Origin: Candidatus Thorarchaeota archaeon
GTDB lineage: Archaea > Asgardarchaeota > Thorarchaeia > Thorarchaeales > Thorarchaeaceae
Assembly (NCBI GenBank): GCA_016840245.1
Contig: JAEOST010000611.1
Location: 1-6,088 of the forward strand
Direction: 5' to 3'
DNA length: 6,088 nucleotides
Shown here: positions 1-5,551 of the stretch, in pieces
How positions within the stretch are numbered: the first letter of the stretch is position 1
How the letters are laid out: each line of letters starts with the position of its first letter
Made by a program: the position numbers and the translations under genes
The notes under the pieces: generated by a model
Database searches by the model: none
What the model was told of the DNA's origin: nothing
What the model saw: the letters and a program-made list of their open reading frames with translations, nothing else

Positions 1-3
1 ATC

Positions 4-21
4 AGTGTTTGATGGAACACT
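4..21. repeat. Short perfect inverted repeat downstream of the large membrane-protein gene
   Basis: AGTGTT (4-9) and AACACT (16-21) are perfect complements around a 6-base centre. It lies about 39 nt after the stop of the 508-residue gene and could be part of a transcript end. The sequence beyond is outside the window, so a following U-tract cannot be checked. Nothing else is seen in bases 1-59. Confidence 0.25.
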
Positions 22-59
22 ACTTGTGTCTTTAGTATTCTATTGACCTTTGAGACATG

Positions 60-1586
60 TTACTCTTCATCATCAGGCCTATGTCCGAGCCTACGACTTG
101 GATCTATCTTCAGTCTCTTGGAATCAGGACTTGTCCCATCATATTCTGGTTTTGGTTCCTCAATCTTTTCAGTAGGTGGTGTTTCAACTGCTTCTGGACC
201 TGATATATCATAGACCGCCTTACTCTCTGCAATCTCTTCCTCTTCAAGGATATCTTCGGGAGGTGCTTCGGGTGCAGCATCTTTGGGTTCTTCAGTTTCC
301 ACATCATTGAATGTGCCTTTCTTCGAAGGGTAATTATCGAAAGGATCTTGCAAGGTAACAGTGACCTTCAGTTTCGCATTATGGTCCTTCAAGTTCCAGA
401 GAGTTTCTAGTTTCTCCTGGGTCAGATATCCATGTTCACTCAGGAATAATGGATCTGATAGCTCAGTGAGGTCAGATAACATCCTTCCTCCTAATGGTCT
501 CTGAGCCATTATGATGATTCCTAATACAATCAGGAAGAGTCCAACAACTACCGCATAATATTCAATTATCGTGACAAGTTGTGGAGCAATTAACAAGACC
601 GCTCCACTAACGGCAGCCAGGAACCCAATCAGAGTAGTGTATGGTTTGTTGACAAATCCCATTTTTGAGAACGAATGCCATGTGTCAGTCATAATAAGAT
701 TCAGACGTCCGTTCTTATGAGGTTCACAAACAGCCCCATAATGGTAATAATCCCAACAAGCACTTTCGGCCTCCCACTTGTCTGTTTGGACCTCTTTCAT
801 GTACAGGAAAATCGGAGCATAGTCCATCCTATGACAGGTTAGCCCTTTACCAAATAGGCACAACAAGTATTCGATTACAAACAGTGCATAGAAGAAGACG
901 AATGCACAAAAGGCAATTGTACCTACAATGTTATCTATAACATGGAACCAGATTACAAGTCCACCTGGAAGTATTCCAAATACCAACTGACCCGTGGTTC
1001 CTCGCATATGAATCCGTCTTTTATTCTGACGAACCCAATCACTGAGGTGTTGTACTATTGGTTGAAGCCATAGTGGTAAGCAAACCAAAAAGACTGAGAA
1101 CGCGTGATTGAATGCGTCTGTGAAGAAATCGAAGTACGTAACACCAATGAAGATATTCGGAGCTATAATTGCGAGTAACAGAGTCAGGAGTGGAACAATG
1201 AGGTTCCAAGAAACGCTAACTCCGCCTCTTTGAAGAGTATATGTGTATAGATATTGCAGACATCTCTTTCGAAGTCCAGACTGTTCTTCCTTTATCTCAA
1301 GTGCTCGAACAAGGACGCCGCCCCAAATACGACTCCTTGCATCTGCTACAACTTCAGAGCCAATCAGATCAATCTTAGGAGCGTGTTTGATAATTTGCTC
1401 TCCAACCCCGGGATCTAGAGTTGCATCGTGTATTCCTGCTCCAATCGCTTCATCTACTCCATCTTGGTCGATGCCAATCTTATTGATTGCACGACCTACG
1501 GATTTTCTAGGCCAAAGTATCTCCTTTTCGTCCACCGCTAATACCCAAATAAGTAAAATGAATAGGTTACTTATAGAACTTATCAC
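60..1586 (-). CDS. Multi-pass membrane protein with acidic Pro/Glu-rich C-terminal tail, family unknown
   Basis: I do not recognise this 508-residue protein. Residues 5-18 are hydrophobic, then a soluble region runs to about 120. Likely membrane helices lie near 127-149, 160-180, 200-220, 222-246, 317-337 and 340-361. The loop between the fourth and fifth (about 247-316) is rich in Cys, His and aromatics (C251-H252, C277, H282, C287, H290, H304). Residues 362-425 look soluble. From about 428 to the end the chain is low-complexity and acidic, rich in Glu, Pro and Ala, with a final basic patch (KRLKIDPSRRLGHR) before DDEE. The start is GTG without a clear Shine-Dalgarno. In frame, the nearest upstream stop is at 1605-1607, so the start can move little upstream, though a later start is possible. 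It reads from its own region, after a stem-loop that probably ends the previous transcript. Transporter, sensor and scaffold roles are all open. Confidence 0.8.
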   Translation of the reverse strand: MISSISNLFILLIWVLAVDEKEILWPRKSVGRAINKIGIDQDGVDEAIGAGIHDATLDPGVGEQIIKHAPKIDLIGSEVVADARSRIWGGVLVRALEIKEEQSGLRKRCLQYLYTYTLQRGGVSVSWNLIVPLLTLLLAIIAPNIFIGVTYFDFFTDAFNHAFSVFLVCLPLWLQPIVQHLSDWVRQNKRRIHMRGTTGQLVFGILPGGLVIWFHVIDNIVGTIAFCAFVFFYALFVIEYLLCLFGKGLTCHRMDYAPIFLYMKEVQTDKWEAESACWDYYHYGAVCEPHKNGRLNLIMTDTWHSFSKMGFVNKPYTTLIGFLAAVSGAVLLIAPQLVTIIEYYAVVVGLFLIVLGIIIMAQRPLGGRMLSDLTELSDPLFLSEHGYLTQEKLETLWNLKDHNAKLKVTVTLQDPFDNYPSKKGTFNDVETEEPKDAAPEAPPEDILEEEEIAESKAVYDISGPEAVETPPTEKIEEPKPEYDGTSPDSKRLKIDPSRRLGHRPDDEE

Positions 1587-1617
1587 TGGAAGTGGAAATT
1601 GACCTTAGAAAGAACGT

Positions 1618-1653
1618 ATGGACTATATCATGTGTCGCTATGATATAATCCAT
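1618..1653 (-). terminator. 14-bp stem-loop between two genes, probable terminator or operator
   Basis: The arms 1618-1631 and 1640-1653 match as an inverted repeat at 13 of 14 positions around an 8-base loop. The one mismatch (1623 against 1648) is C-A in plus-strand RNA but G-U in minus-strand RNA, so the stem is fully paired only when transcribed with the genes. It begins 17 nt after the stop of the two-helix protein gene. A pyrimidine-rich stretch (TTCTTTCT, minus strand, about 1606-1613) follows, which fits a terminator. The stem is AT-rich, and the arm contains TTATATC, so it could instead hold a TATA box or operator for the downstream membrane-protein gene, whose start is 31 nt further on. 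Confidence 0.5.
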
Positions 1654-1669
1654 GAATCAATTTATTCTG

Positions 1670-1867
1670 TTACATCAAACCAGCTGAACCTAATATCATG
1701 AATATTATCATCGTTACAGGTCCAAAGACGATGTAGAGAATATTTGCTGGTCCTTCAAGTCCACCTGCATCCATGGGGAACATACCCTGCCAGATTAAGA
1801 TAGACCAGATTGCTCCTAGAATGAAGTAGAGCAGAAATACAATACCGATTTTCTTTGCGATACCCAT
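1670..1867 (-). CDS. Small protein with two membrane helices, hypothetical
   Basis: This 65-residue protein is almost entirely two hydrophobic helices. One is near residues 6-27 (IGIVFLLYFILGAIWSILIW). The other is near 41-64 (starting about ANILYIVFGPVTMIIF). A short polar turn with MDAGGLEG separates them. I chose the ATG at 1865-1867 because AGGAG (1877-1881) lies 9 nt upstream. An in-frame TTG at 1889-1891 would add eight residues (EQQELLL) but has only an A-tract before it. Lys-Lys near the N-terminus suggests that end is cytoplasmic. The gene stands between the hydrogenase cluster and the large membrane protein, with a 99-nt gap upstream and a stem-loop just downstream, so it may be its own transcript. 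The sequence shows no catalytic motif, and I do not recognise a family. Confidence 0.6.
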   Translation of the reverse strand: MGIAKKIGIVFLLYFILGAIWSILIWQGMFPMDAGGLEGPANILYIVFGPVTMIIFMILGSAGLM

Positions 1868-1926
1868 CAAAAGCAGCTCCTGCTGTTCCAATTTTTTTTC
1901 TCAAACGCATCTAAATTACTTTGCAA

Positions 1927-1934
1927 TACATAAA
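1927..1934 (-). promoter_or_regulatory. Possible TATA box for the two-helix protein gene
   Basis: On the minus strand this reads TTTATGTA, close to an archaeal TATA element. It is about 60 nt upstream of the chosen ATG, which would give a leader of roughly 35-40 nt carrying the AGGAG site. The surrounding 1868-1966 gap is AT-rich and includes an A-tract (minus strand) at about 1892-1899. The match is by eye only. Confidence 0.25.
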
Positions 1935-1966
1935 TGACAAATTGATGCTATTTGCTTCTCATCTTC

Positions 1967-2290
1967 TCATTCATCTTTTGGCCAACAATGAAGCTTTCCG
2001 TCACTTTCGCTAGCTACCTTGATAGCCAACTCTGCATCAAAGAGTCCTTTCTCAATGATTGCATTCCATACATCTAATCTGCCATCAGCTTCTATGGGAA
2101 TCACGTAGCTCTCAGGTCGTTCTTGTACGAAGATGTAGATTTCATCAGTAGTCATAAAATCTCCTGGAATGAAACACACACGAATGATACTCTTCCATGC
2201 AATAGATGCTTTGTACCCCTTGCCACCCGGTGGTTCAACTCTAAGTTGAATGTGTTCATCATTGATTGTAACGTGAAACCAATCAGACAT
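1967..2290 (-). CDS. Small PH-like domain protein, last gene of the hydrogenase cluster
   Basis: The 107-residue product has alternating beta-strand-like segments (WFHVTIND, HIQLRVEPP, YKASIAWKSIIRVCFIP, DEIYIFVQERPESYVIPIEA) followed by a C-terminal helix region (DVWNAIIEKGLFDAELAIKVA). Strands ending in a helix, with a W-x-x-I-x-R-V segment, suggest a PH-like fold, but this is inference from pattern. The open frame extends upstream to an ATG at 2378-2380. That start would overlap the ferredoxin gene by 71 bases, and the extra residues look like a shadow of it. The ATG at 2288-2290, or a TTG three codons before it, leaves a gap of only 10-19 nt after the ferredoxin stop and fits operon packing. 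The Shine-Dalgarno is weak (GTGAG or GAGTGAG). Its place suggests co-transcription with the hydrogenase, though no functional link is visible. Confidence 0.65.
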   Translation of the reverse strand: MSDWFHVTINDEHIQLRVEPPGGKGYKASIAWKSIIRVCFIPGDFMTTDEIYIFVQERPESYVIPIEADGRLDVWNAIIEKGLFDAELAIKVASESDGKLHCWPKDE

Positions 2291-2309
2291 CTCACTCAAA
2301 TTTCTCACA

Positions 2310-2591
2310 TCACAGAATTCGTTTTGTCTTCTCCCATATCTGTTCATCAAGGAGGTAGGAGTGTATCTCTGGAATTCCACTCACCTGAATCGCATCAGAG
2401 CGACACGTGTCCTTGCATGATAGACACCCTATACAGTTCTCGGGATTCACAATCTCAGGAACTTCACCTGGTTTCTGTTCAATGACTGGTAATTTTGTCA
2501 GTCTGTCATCCCCGGAGTGGGGACAAGCATCAACACACTCTGCACACTTGACACATGCCTCCTCATCGCGGGTTAGTACTAATCCTTCCAC
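2310..2591 (-). CDS. 2[4Fe-4S] ferredoxin-like electron-transfer subunit
   Basis: This 93-residue protein has two classic [4Fe-4S] motifs: C13-x2-C16-x2-C19-x3-C23-P and C53-x2-C56-x2-C59-x3-C63. The second lacks the usual Pro and has Arg instead. A 29-residue spacer rich in Pro, Glu and Lys separates them. An extra 30-residue tail (SYLLDEQIWEKTKRIL) follows the second motif and might be a docking helix. The start is GTG at 2589-2591. It is well supported by AAGGAGG at 2601-2607, 9 nt upstream. The gene begins 1 nt after the hydrogenase large-subunit stop, so translation is probably coupled. Known two-cluster proteins of this kind carry electrons between the hydrogenase small subunit and an acceptor, and I infer that role here. 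It could also be a stable hydrogenase subunit rather than a free ferredoxin. Confidence 0.9.
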   Translation of the reverse strand: MEGLVLTRDEEACVKCAECVDACPHSGDDRLTKLPVIEQKPGEVPEIVNPENCIGCLSCKDTCRSDAIQVSGIPEIHSYLLDEQIWEKTKRIL

Positions 2592-2592
2592 T

Positions 2593-3948
2593 CTAGAGTT
2601 CCTCCTTTACTTCTGTGACATGTGTTGAGCATGATATACACGGATCGTATGCCCGTACCACCATCTCGCAGTGATGTACAAGTTCATCATTCGATCTCTG
2701 CAACTCTGAACCAACTTCTATGGTACGTGTGAGAGCCCGATTCACTGCAAGTGCATTATTCTGAGTAGCAACAAGCAAGTTTGCTCTGTCTATCACTCCA
2801 CCCCTTATCGCATATTGATGGAACAATGTTCCACGTGGAGCCTCTAGGCACCCAACTGCTTCTCCATCGACCATCGCGGCATCGACAGTGGTGTCCTTAC
2901 TCTTCATCGATGGGTCATCTAGCAGAACTTTCATCCGTTCGCACGCATAGACAACCTCAATGAGTCTAGTCCAATGAGAAAGCAAGCTATGTTCTAGTGG
3001 ACTTCCATACTTTGAGATCAATTCTGTGAGCTCAGTATCTGCAAGAGAAGTCCCGTAACTTCCATTGACATTGGCTCGGGCAAGACAATTGACACGAAGG
3101 TGTCCCTGGTCTAATCCTACATTCTTCATGAATGGAAGTTTCATGTAGGTGTGTGGTTCAATTGTTTCATCAAGATGGTCAAGATATCGATTGGGATTAA
3201 ATGTGGCAAATTCAGAACCGTCAGGGGCAACACACTTCACGTCACCACGAACAAATGACACCTTTCCTTGGTCTGAAAGACCCATGTAATATGATGGTAT
3301 TGAACCGAGTGAAGTAACTAAGTCTGATTGTTCCTCCAGTAGCCCCTTCAGTTTTCCTAGGAAGACCTGAGCGATTTCCAGTGATTCATCAATTGCATTA
3401 TCAAAGTCGAAACTGGTGTCGAGAAGTGGGTTCATACCCATTCCCCCAACTCTAACATTTGCTGGGTGAACATTTCTGCCACCGATAGTTGAAGTCATCT
3501 TTCTTCCTAGACTATGAAGACGCATGCCCTTATCAAAGAGGTCTGGTGCCGCAGTCTTCACATCCAACACACTATGGGCGTTTGTATTTGGAATAAGGTC
3601 TGGCAATGATAGGATAACAAATGATAGTGCATGCGAGTCAACAAGCTGCGAGAGGACAAGTAACTCCCTGAGATTTTCAGCAGTTTCAGGAATCTGAATT
3701 GATAGTGCCTTCTCGATGGTCTTCGAGGAGGTCACAGCATGTGATACAGGACAGACACCACAGATTCTGCTTGCTAACCATGGCACGCGTTCGACAGGTG
3801 TACCCTTTAGAAATGCCTCGAAGCCTCTGAGAATAGGAGTAGAGAAGAAAGCTTTCTTTGGTGAACCGTCATCACCGGTTTCTATTGTCAGTCGACCATG
3901 TGACTCGATTCTTGTCACAGGTTCAATTGTTATCTTGGACATGTTCAT
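2593..3948 (-). CDS. [NiFe] hydrogenase large (catalytic) subunit, group 3, MvhA/FrhA-like
   Basis: This is the catalytic subunit that splits or forms H2 at a NiFe(CN)2CO centre in the cytoplasm. The N-terminal ligand motif is R61-I-C63-G-V-C66-PVS-H70 and the C-terminal one is D435-P-C437-IS-C440-ST-H443, so all four Cys ligands are present. Between them are family-typical stretches: RIESHGRL near the N-terminus, GGRNVHPANVRVGGM near 155-170, and EAPRGTLFHQY near 370. No Sec is used. Length (451) fits soluble group 3 enzymes, and no signal peptide is visible. After H443 only eight residues (VTEVKEEL) remain, a short version of the peptide normally removed by a maturation protease. The ATG overlaps the small-subunit stop by four bases and has GGAGAGGTGA in front. 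A second ATG two codons later is also well spaced. The MvhA or FrhA subgroup cannot be settled by eye. Confidence 0.95.
   Translation of the reverse strand: MNMSKITIEPVTRIESHGRLTIETGDDGSPKKAFFSTPILRGFEAFLKGTPVERVPWLASRICGVCPVSHAVTSSKTIEKALSIQIPETAENLRELLVLSQLVDSHALSFVILSLPDLIPNTNAHSVLDVKTAAPDLFDKGMRLHSLGRKMTSTIGGRNVHPANVRVGGMGMNPLLDTSFDFDNAIDESLEIAQVFLGKLKGLLEEQSDLVTSLGSIPSYYMGLSDQGKVSFVRGDVKCVAPDGSEFATFNPNRYLDHLDETIEPHTYMKLPFMKNVGLDQGHLRVNCLARANVNGSYGTSLADTELTELISKYGSPLEHSLLSHWTRLIEVVYACERMKVLLDDPSMKSKDTTVDAAMVDGEAVGCLEAPRGTLFHQYAIRGGVIDRANLLVATQNNALAVNRALTRTIEVGSELQRSNDELVHHCEMVVRAYDPCISCSTHVTEVKEEL
2601..2607 (-). promoter_or_regulatory. Strong Shine-Dalgarno deciding the GTG start of the ferredoxin gene
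   Basis: AAGGAGG on the minus strand lies 9 nt before the GTG at 2589-2591 and inside the end of the large-subunit gene. No nearby ATG is better placed, so it fixes a GTG start. Confidence 0.75.
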
Positions 3949-4844
3949 TCACCTCTCCTAGTTGGCGCCTGTAACTCCATAATCTTGGAGTATGGTTTTC
4001 GTTTCATGGCTTCACTAGCGAATGTGAATGGAAAGAACCTCCATGGAATCCCGTTCACCTGCTCTAGTACGTCCTCTTCACTCCTTCCAGAGAAGTGTGC
4101 AACTCTTGTTACAAAATCACGGAGCACTGTATGAGCTGGCTTGATCAACACATTATCAGTTGGACCACGACATCCACTACAGGGAATGTTAGTGTGTGGA
4201 CACTGTGCATCACAACCACTACGAGTGACTGAGCCTAGACATATGTATCCCTGTGACAACAGGCAGATATCAGGATTTGGTATAGTGATTCCTTCAAAGC
4301 TCTGGAACTCACGATGCTCAATCGTTCTTCCGCACTCAGCACAGACAGGCAACCTGTGTTCCTTTGTATACTCGGGCTCTTTTCCTGACAGTGCAATGGG
4401 GAGTGCACGTTGTAAGACCGACTCTGAGGGTGGGCATCCTGGGATGTAATAATCTACCTCAACAAACTTGTCAAGGGCCTCCACTCTCTTGTGTAGAGGT
4501 GGGGTCTCTGTAAAGGGATTCTCTTCTTGCTGGGAGACAATCTCCATCACTTGCTTTGATGTATGTAGGTTAGCAAGAGCCTGAATCCCTCCATAGGAAG
4601 CACAAGAACCCAATGCAACCAGATGGGTTGCTTTCTCACGTGCATCCTTGAGTTTGACGATATCTTCCTCAGTTCTCACAGCACCCTCAACTAGACAGAC
4701 ATCTACTTTGGGAAGCTCACGTTCATCAAAAACGGTTGTTGCAAACCTGATATCTCCAATGATCTTTAGAAGCAGATCCTTCTGGTCAAGTATTGCTACC
4801 TGACATCCAGAGCATGCTGAGAGACTAACTATGCCAATGTCCAT
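3945..4844 (-). CDS. [NiFe] hydrogenase small subunit with three FeS clusters, group 3, MvhG/FrhG-like
   Basis: The 299-residue subunit carries electrons to and from the NiFe site. The proximal-cluster ligands are visible: C11-SG-C14 in the N-terminal LSACSGCQVAILD segment, C81 in GSCASYGG and C137 in GCPPSE. A C-terminal ferredoxin-like part has eight more Cys (168, 171, 194, 202, 211, 215, 222, 225), enough for two further [4Fe-4S] clusters, as in FrhG/MvhG. The CLLSQGYICLGSVTRSGC stretch is typical of that group. There is no Tat signal or membrane anchor, so the enzyme is cytosolic. The start at 4842-4844 has GAGGG (4852-4856) 7 nt upstream, overlapping the TGA of the V4R-like gene. The end overlaps the large-subunit start as ATGA, so the two subunits are translationally coupled. 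The Arg/Lys-rich C-terminus (MKRKPYSKI, TRRGE) is unexplained. Confidence 0.95.
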   Translation of the reverse strand: MDIGIVSLSACSGCQVAILDQKDLLLKIIGDIRFATTVFDERELPKVDVCLVEGAVRTEEDIVKLKDAREKATHLVALGSCASYGGIQALANLHTSKQVMEIVSQQEENPFTETPPLHKRVEALDKFVEVDYYIPGCPPSESVLQRALPIALSGKEPEYTKEHRLPVCAECGRTIEHREFQSFEGITIPNPDICLLSQGYICLGSVTRSGCDAQCPHTNIPCSGCRGPTDNVLIKPAHTVLRDFVTRVAHFSGRSEEDVLEQVNGIPWRFFPFTFASEAMKRKPYSKIMELQAPTRRGE

Positions 4845-4854
4845 GATGTATCCC

Positions 4855-5346
4855 TCAGTTCCTAAGGTTCAATCGTTTCAGACACGAATTTGGTCCAGTA
4901 TGTTCAATCTCCATGCTCACCTTCTTTTCCATTATCTCTGAAAGAATACCGCAGAGATTACCATTGGTGAGATAACAGACCGGACCTCCTTGTTTGAGTC
5001 CATTTGAGAGCACTGCCTGTCTAATCGGACATTCACGAACCACAATTTTTACTGCATCAAAGCCCAAATTATCTTTGAAATAGTAATCCTCTTGTCCTGC
5101 TTCTTTGAAGAGTTCAACATTCCAGACACCATCAAAAACTTCATTCACTGTAGCAATTGCATCTTCAATTGAATCAGTCTTTGGGATTCCCTTGCCTTGG
5201 GCTTTGCCTTCATCATGGCCTGTGGCGAAGATGATTCCCTTGGAACCTCTTCCAAGAACATCTTCAATGCCGTTGTTAAGGGCGGTCAAAAGCGATAATG
5301 CAGAGTTCAGCAGTTTTGATTGTTGGTCCTTTGTTGGAATGAACAT
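4855..5346 (-). CDS. Divergent V4R/metOD1-like domain protein, first gene of the hydrogenase operon
   Basis: The 163-residue protein resembles V4R or methanogen output domain 1 proteins. It has a helical start, a G-rich segment (GIEDVLGRGSKGIIFATGHD, about 26-45), and a C-terminal pattern VRECPIRQ, then GGPVCYLTNGNLCGILSEIM. Its Cys are 106, 124, 132 and 155, with E146, E148 and H149 between the last two. In the V4R sensors of phenol regulators such as MopR, zinc is held by Cys, Glu, Cys, Cys. Here C124 and C155 fit the first and last ligands, but the E-x2-C step is replaced by EHTGPNSC, so any metal site is altered. There is no DNA-binding or kinase domain. The stop is 10 nt before the small-subunit start. 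The ATG lacks a Shine-Dalgarno and directly follows an inverted repeat, so it may be leaderless. A ligand- or redox-sensing or maturation role is inferred only. Confidence 0.65.
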   Translation of the reverse strand: MFIPTKDQQSKLLNSALSLLTALNNGIEDVLGRGSKGIIFATGHDEGKAQGKGIPKTDSIEDAIATVNEVFDGVWNVELFKEAGQEDYYFKDNLGFDAVKIVVRECPIRQAVLSNGLKQGGPVCYLTNGNLCGILSEIMEKKVSMEIEHTGPNSCLKRLNLRN

Positions 5347-5367
5347 TTCGTTTCGCTATCAAACGAA
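5347..5367 (-). promoter_or_regulatory. Perfect 7-7-7 inverted repeat touching the operon's first start codon
   Basis: TTCGTTT (5347-5353) and AAACGAA (5361-5367) are perfect complements around a 7-base centre. The repeat ends at the base before the V4R-like ATG. As DNA it could be an operator near the transcription start. As RNA it would form a hairpin ending at the start codon. A TTCGTTC copy lies upstream at 5390-5396. Confidence 0.45.
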
Positions 5368-5431
5368 TTTCAAATGCTTATGAGCGTTCTTCGTTCTTAT
5401 TTTCGAAATTGATGAATTAGGATTCTTTCCG
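5368..5431 (-). promoter_or_regulatory. Presumed promoter region of the hydrogenase operon
   Basis: This is the gap between the downstream stalk-anchor tail and the first operon gene. On the minus strand it contains CGAAAATAAG (about 5396-5405), which could be a BRE/TATA pair giving a short leader, and CTCATAAGC nearer the start. Neither is a strong TATA match. An 8-bp palindrome TTTCGAAA sits at 5401-5408, and CGTTCTT occurs twice in tandem at 5385-5398. These short repeats may be regulator half-sites. Confidence 0.3.
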
Positions 5432-5551
5432 TTAGATAATGCAGATAATGACTATCACAATCCCCATTACGATAATCACAATGGTAAGTTTCCAGATAGT
5501 TGAATCGCCTAGTTGACTCCTTGTGATTGTAGTTGTACTATTTGTAGTGGT
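5432..5551 (-). pseudogene. In-frame second Thr-rich stalk and membrane anchor after a TAG stop
   Basis: Immediately after the TAG of the upstream surface-protein gene, the same frame stays open for 39 codons to a TAA at 5432-5434. The product would be a Thr/Asn/Ser run (TTTNSTTTIT) with one NST sequon, a short polar link (RSQLGDSTIWK), and about 18 aliphatic residues ending CII. This is the layout of a C-terminal stalk and anchor, the same as the end of the gene it follows, but with a different sequence. There is no start codon with a ribosome site. It may be the remnant tail of a deleted neighbouring paralogue, or a readthrough extension. Chance alone could leave 39 codons open, but the composition argues for coding origin. 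Confidence 0.45.

Noticed and set aside
110..307. Minus-strand 65-residue basic reading frame inside the membrane-protein gene
   Set aside because: It is a frame-shifted reading of the acidic Glu/Pro tail; the Lys/Arg/His-rich composition is what GAA-rich codons give in another frame, and it has no ribosome site of its own.
2123..2485. Plus-strand 120-residue reading frame opposite the PH-like and ferredoxin genes
   Set aside because: It is antisense to two genes supported by motifs and ribosome sites, and its protein has no recognisable pattern.
2610..2660. Selenocysteine in the hydrogenase
   Set aside because: All NiFe ligand positions are encoded by Cys codons, with no in-frame TGA at L1 or L2.
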